Source: Bacteroidales bacterium
GTDB lineage: Bacteria; Bacteroidota; Bacteroidia; Bacteroidales; UBA10428
Assembly (NCBI GenBank): GCA_016926235.1
Contig: JAFGOZ010000719.1
Span: forward strand, 1 to 5,927
DNA: 5,927 nucleotides
Direction: 5' to 3'
Part shown: positions 4,695 through 5,927 of the stretch, in pieces
How positions within the stretch are numbered: position 1 is the stretch's first letter
How the letters are laid out: the number at the start of each line of letters is the position of its first letter
The notes under the pieces: model-generated
What the model saw: the letters and a program-made list of their open reading frames with translations, nothing else
Databases searched by the model: none
Told to the model about the DNA's origin: nothing
Translations under genes and position numbers: made by a program

Positions 4695-5462
4695 ATGAAT
4701 ATTACTCTTATATACCGCAACCGTTTTAAACTAAAAAGAAGATTTTCAATAGAAATACCTGAAAATTGGAATACGCTTTCTGAAAGTCAGTTGCTAGCTG
4801 TTAGTTCACTATTAATTGGACAAACAACCGACATTGACTTTATTTGCAACTTTTTCGGTTTAAAAAAGAATATAGCATCACAACTCACAACATTTGAAAT
4901 ATATAATCTAGTAAAAGCCGTTAAGCATCTATTTCAGCGCACACCTACAGACCATTTTATTATAACATCTGAAATAATGCCTTTTCGAAATTTAAAAGGA
5001 ATGAAATTCGGTCAATTCATATATGCCGAAACATTCTTTGACATGTTCAGCAAAGGAGACAAATCAGCATTAGCAAAGCTGTGTGCTTGCTTGTGCTACA
5101 CAGCTATTTTCAACGAAGAAAACATTGAAAATTTAACCACCGCAGCTGCAAAAATAGACATCGTGAAGCAAAATGCAATATATCTCAACTACGCTGCAAT
5201 ACGCGAACACCTAACAGATCTATACCCCTACCTCTTTTCCAAAAAATCCGTACAGCCGAACGGCCGTTCGGCTCCCGAAAAAGGAAATGGAAAAGGAAAT
5301 GAAAAACTGAAAATCGGAAAAAGCTCAAGCACCTGGATCACTATTTACAAACAAATAATAGAAGATAATCCTCTGCAACAGGAGGATTACAAAAACGCTC
5401 CGGTGGGGAATATTCTATTTTGGCTTAACGCTAAACTTGAACGAAATTTAAAACGTCGCTAA
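4695..5462 (+). CDS. Probable phage structural or assembly protein (255 aa)
   Basis: No named family can be assigned. An N-terminal basic strand (MNITLIYRNRFKLKRR) leads to IPENWNTLSESQLLAVSSLL (21-40), followed by a helical region to about 181 with FICNFFGL (49-56), NLKGMKFGQFIYAETFF (99-115) and a Cys-rich helix (KLCACLCYTA, 128-137). A low-complexity Gly/Lys/Asn linker (about 183-210) joins a short C-terminal helical unit, STWITIYKQIIEDN to the end. The open frame extends upstream to 4578, but that part overlaps the 83-aa gene; ATG 4695 behind the leader repeat is the sensible start. A domain-linker-domain protein between connector and tail genes could be a tail-assembly chaperone or a scaffold-type protein, both conjecture. 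The next gene begins 1 nt after its stop. Confidence 0.65.
   Translation: MNITLIYRNRFKLKRRFSIEIPENWNTLSESQLLAVSSLLIGQTTDIDFICNFFGLKKNIASQLTTFEIYNLVKAVKHLFQRTPTDHFIITSEIMPFRNLKGMKFGQFIYAETFFDMFSKGDKSALAKLCACLCYTAIFNEENIENLTTAAAKIDIVKQNAIYLNYAAIREHLTDLYPYLFSKKSVQPNGRSAPEKGNGKGNEKLKIGKSSSTWITIYKQIIEDNPLQQEDYKNAPVGNILFWLNAKLERNLKRR
5254..5273. repeat. 20-nt perfect GC-rich palindrome within the linker
   Basis: AGCCGAACGG (5254-5263) and CCGTTCGGCT (5264-5273) form a perfect palindrome with no spacer, encoding about residues 187-193 (QPNGRSA) of the 255-aa protein. It is strikingly GC-rich for the surrounding DNA and falls exactly in the linker between the protein's two parts. It may be an inserted repeat, a protein-binding site or a translation-pausing structure. 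Confidence 0.5.
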
Positions 5463-5463
5463 T

Positions 5464-5927
5464 ATGAATCACGAACAATATTTTCAACAACTTGCCGAAT
5501 CAAATGTTGATATAAAAGATTATCTGAAAGGTGATGAATCTGAATTTTTTGAAAGTCTATCAAATATCAAATCACCGGCATTCATGCTACACACTTCCAA
5601 TTTTTCACTCCAAGACAATGGAGCTGATCAATGCTTTAAGAATAAAATATGTGGGTTCACAATTATAAAACTCGCAAAGGACAAAACTAATTTCGCTTTA
5701 TTGGAGCAAATTTTCCAAGAATGCGAAGCCATTGGCGACGAATTTATTAATAAGATAAAATCAGACAAGCGCAATCTAAATCACAAATTCCTACGCTCAT
5801 TCAACCTAAGCTCTGTAACAGGAGAAAAAATAATGAATAGCACAGGTTATTGCGGTGTACAATACACATTTCAGATCGGAGCAACTCACTCAACGGAAGT
5901 AAATCCTGCTAAATGGATTAATCCATA
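5464..5927 (+). CDS. Phage-type protein, cut at the right edge (154 codons seen)
   Basis: The frame is open from ATG 5464 to the window end, where the last two bases are TA, so the next codon is either a stop or Tyr. The visible protein has an acidic N-terminal helix (1-35). PAFMLHTSNFSLQDNGADQC (38-57) is followed by strand-like CGFTIIKLA (63-71), a helix LLEQIFQECEAIGDEFINKIKSD (79-101), strand regions LRSFNLSSV (110-118) and GYCGVQYTFQIG (128-139), and a short tail. A helix packed on such strands at this length is reminiscent of phage tail-terminator or neck proteins, and its position after portal and connector genes agrees, but I cannot assign a family. It begins 1 nt after the previous stop. 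Confidence 0.6.
   Translation, partial: MNHEQYFQQLAESNVDIKDYLKGDESEFFESLSNIKSPAFMLHTSNFSLQDNGADQCFKNKICGFTIIKLAKDKTNFALLEQIFQECEAIGDEFINKIKSDKRNLNHKFLRSFNLSSVTGEKIMNSTGYCGVQYTFQIGATHSTEVNPAKWINP

Noticed and set aside
5077..5105. Inverted repeat AGCTGTGT / ACACAGCT inside the 255-aa gene
   Set aside because: Only 8-bp arms with a 13-nt loop in coding sequence; such repeats arise by chance and no regulatory context is visible.
1..5927. CRISPR array, retron or diversity-generating element
   Set aside because: No regularly spaced repeats, no reverse transcriptase gene and no template/variable repeat pair were seen.

Overview
The window is AT-rich DNA from a member of the Bacteroidota, most likely a prophage or a related phage-derived element. 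Two things point to the phylum. A near-perfect Bacteroidota promoter lies at 243-273 (TTTG, 19 nt, TATATTTG), with a second plausible one at 1725-1755 (TTTA, 19 nt, TACATTTG). Most genes also lack a Shine-Dalgarno sequence. The protein set (portal-like protein, a protein resembling the Bacteroidota family DUF6712, and small unnamed virion-type proteins) fits a Bacteroidota temperate phage. No integrase, terminase, capsid protein, tRNA or rRNA is visible.

Layout. Positions 1-338 hold no gene I can support. They carry a series of inverted repeats: an AT palindrome, two terminator-like hairpins, a GC-rich hairpin between them and a 29-nt perfect palindrome, followed by the promoter at 243-273. 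Positions 339-1706 carry four small co-directional genes: an unknown protein, a Cro/C1-type helix-turn-helix regulator, a protein with a coiled-coil-prone N-terminus, and an unknown protein that appears to start at TTG. A 74-nt gap (1707-1780) follows. It holds a promoter-like element and a perfect 13-bp inverted repeat that ends directly against the next ATG.

From 1781 to the right edge all genes are on the plus strand and tightly packed: a 91-aa protein, a 457-aa portal-like protein, a 322-aa DUF6712-like protein built from two similar halves, an 83-aa protein, a 255-aa protein and a 154-aa protein whose final codon is cut by the window edge. The first three are joined by ATGA start/stop overlaps, which indicates one translationally coupled structural operon for the portal vertex, the head-tail connector and probably early tail genes.

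Working model (inference): the left block is a regulatory or accessory cassette whose HTH protein controls the structural operon through the operator-like repeat at 1746-1780. The most notable signals are regulatory and architectural: that operator, a terminator-like hairpin inside the start of the HTH gene, a shared half-site between the upstream palindrome and an inverted repeat inside the HTH gene, an identical leader motif before two structural genes, and a perfect GC-rich palindrome in an interdomain linker. The portal gene directly follows the regulatory block with no terminase in between, which is not the usual tailed-phage order.
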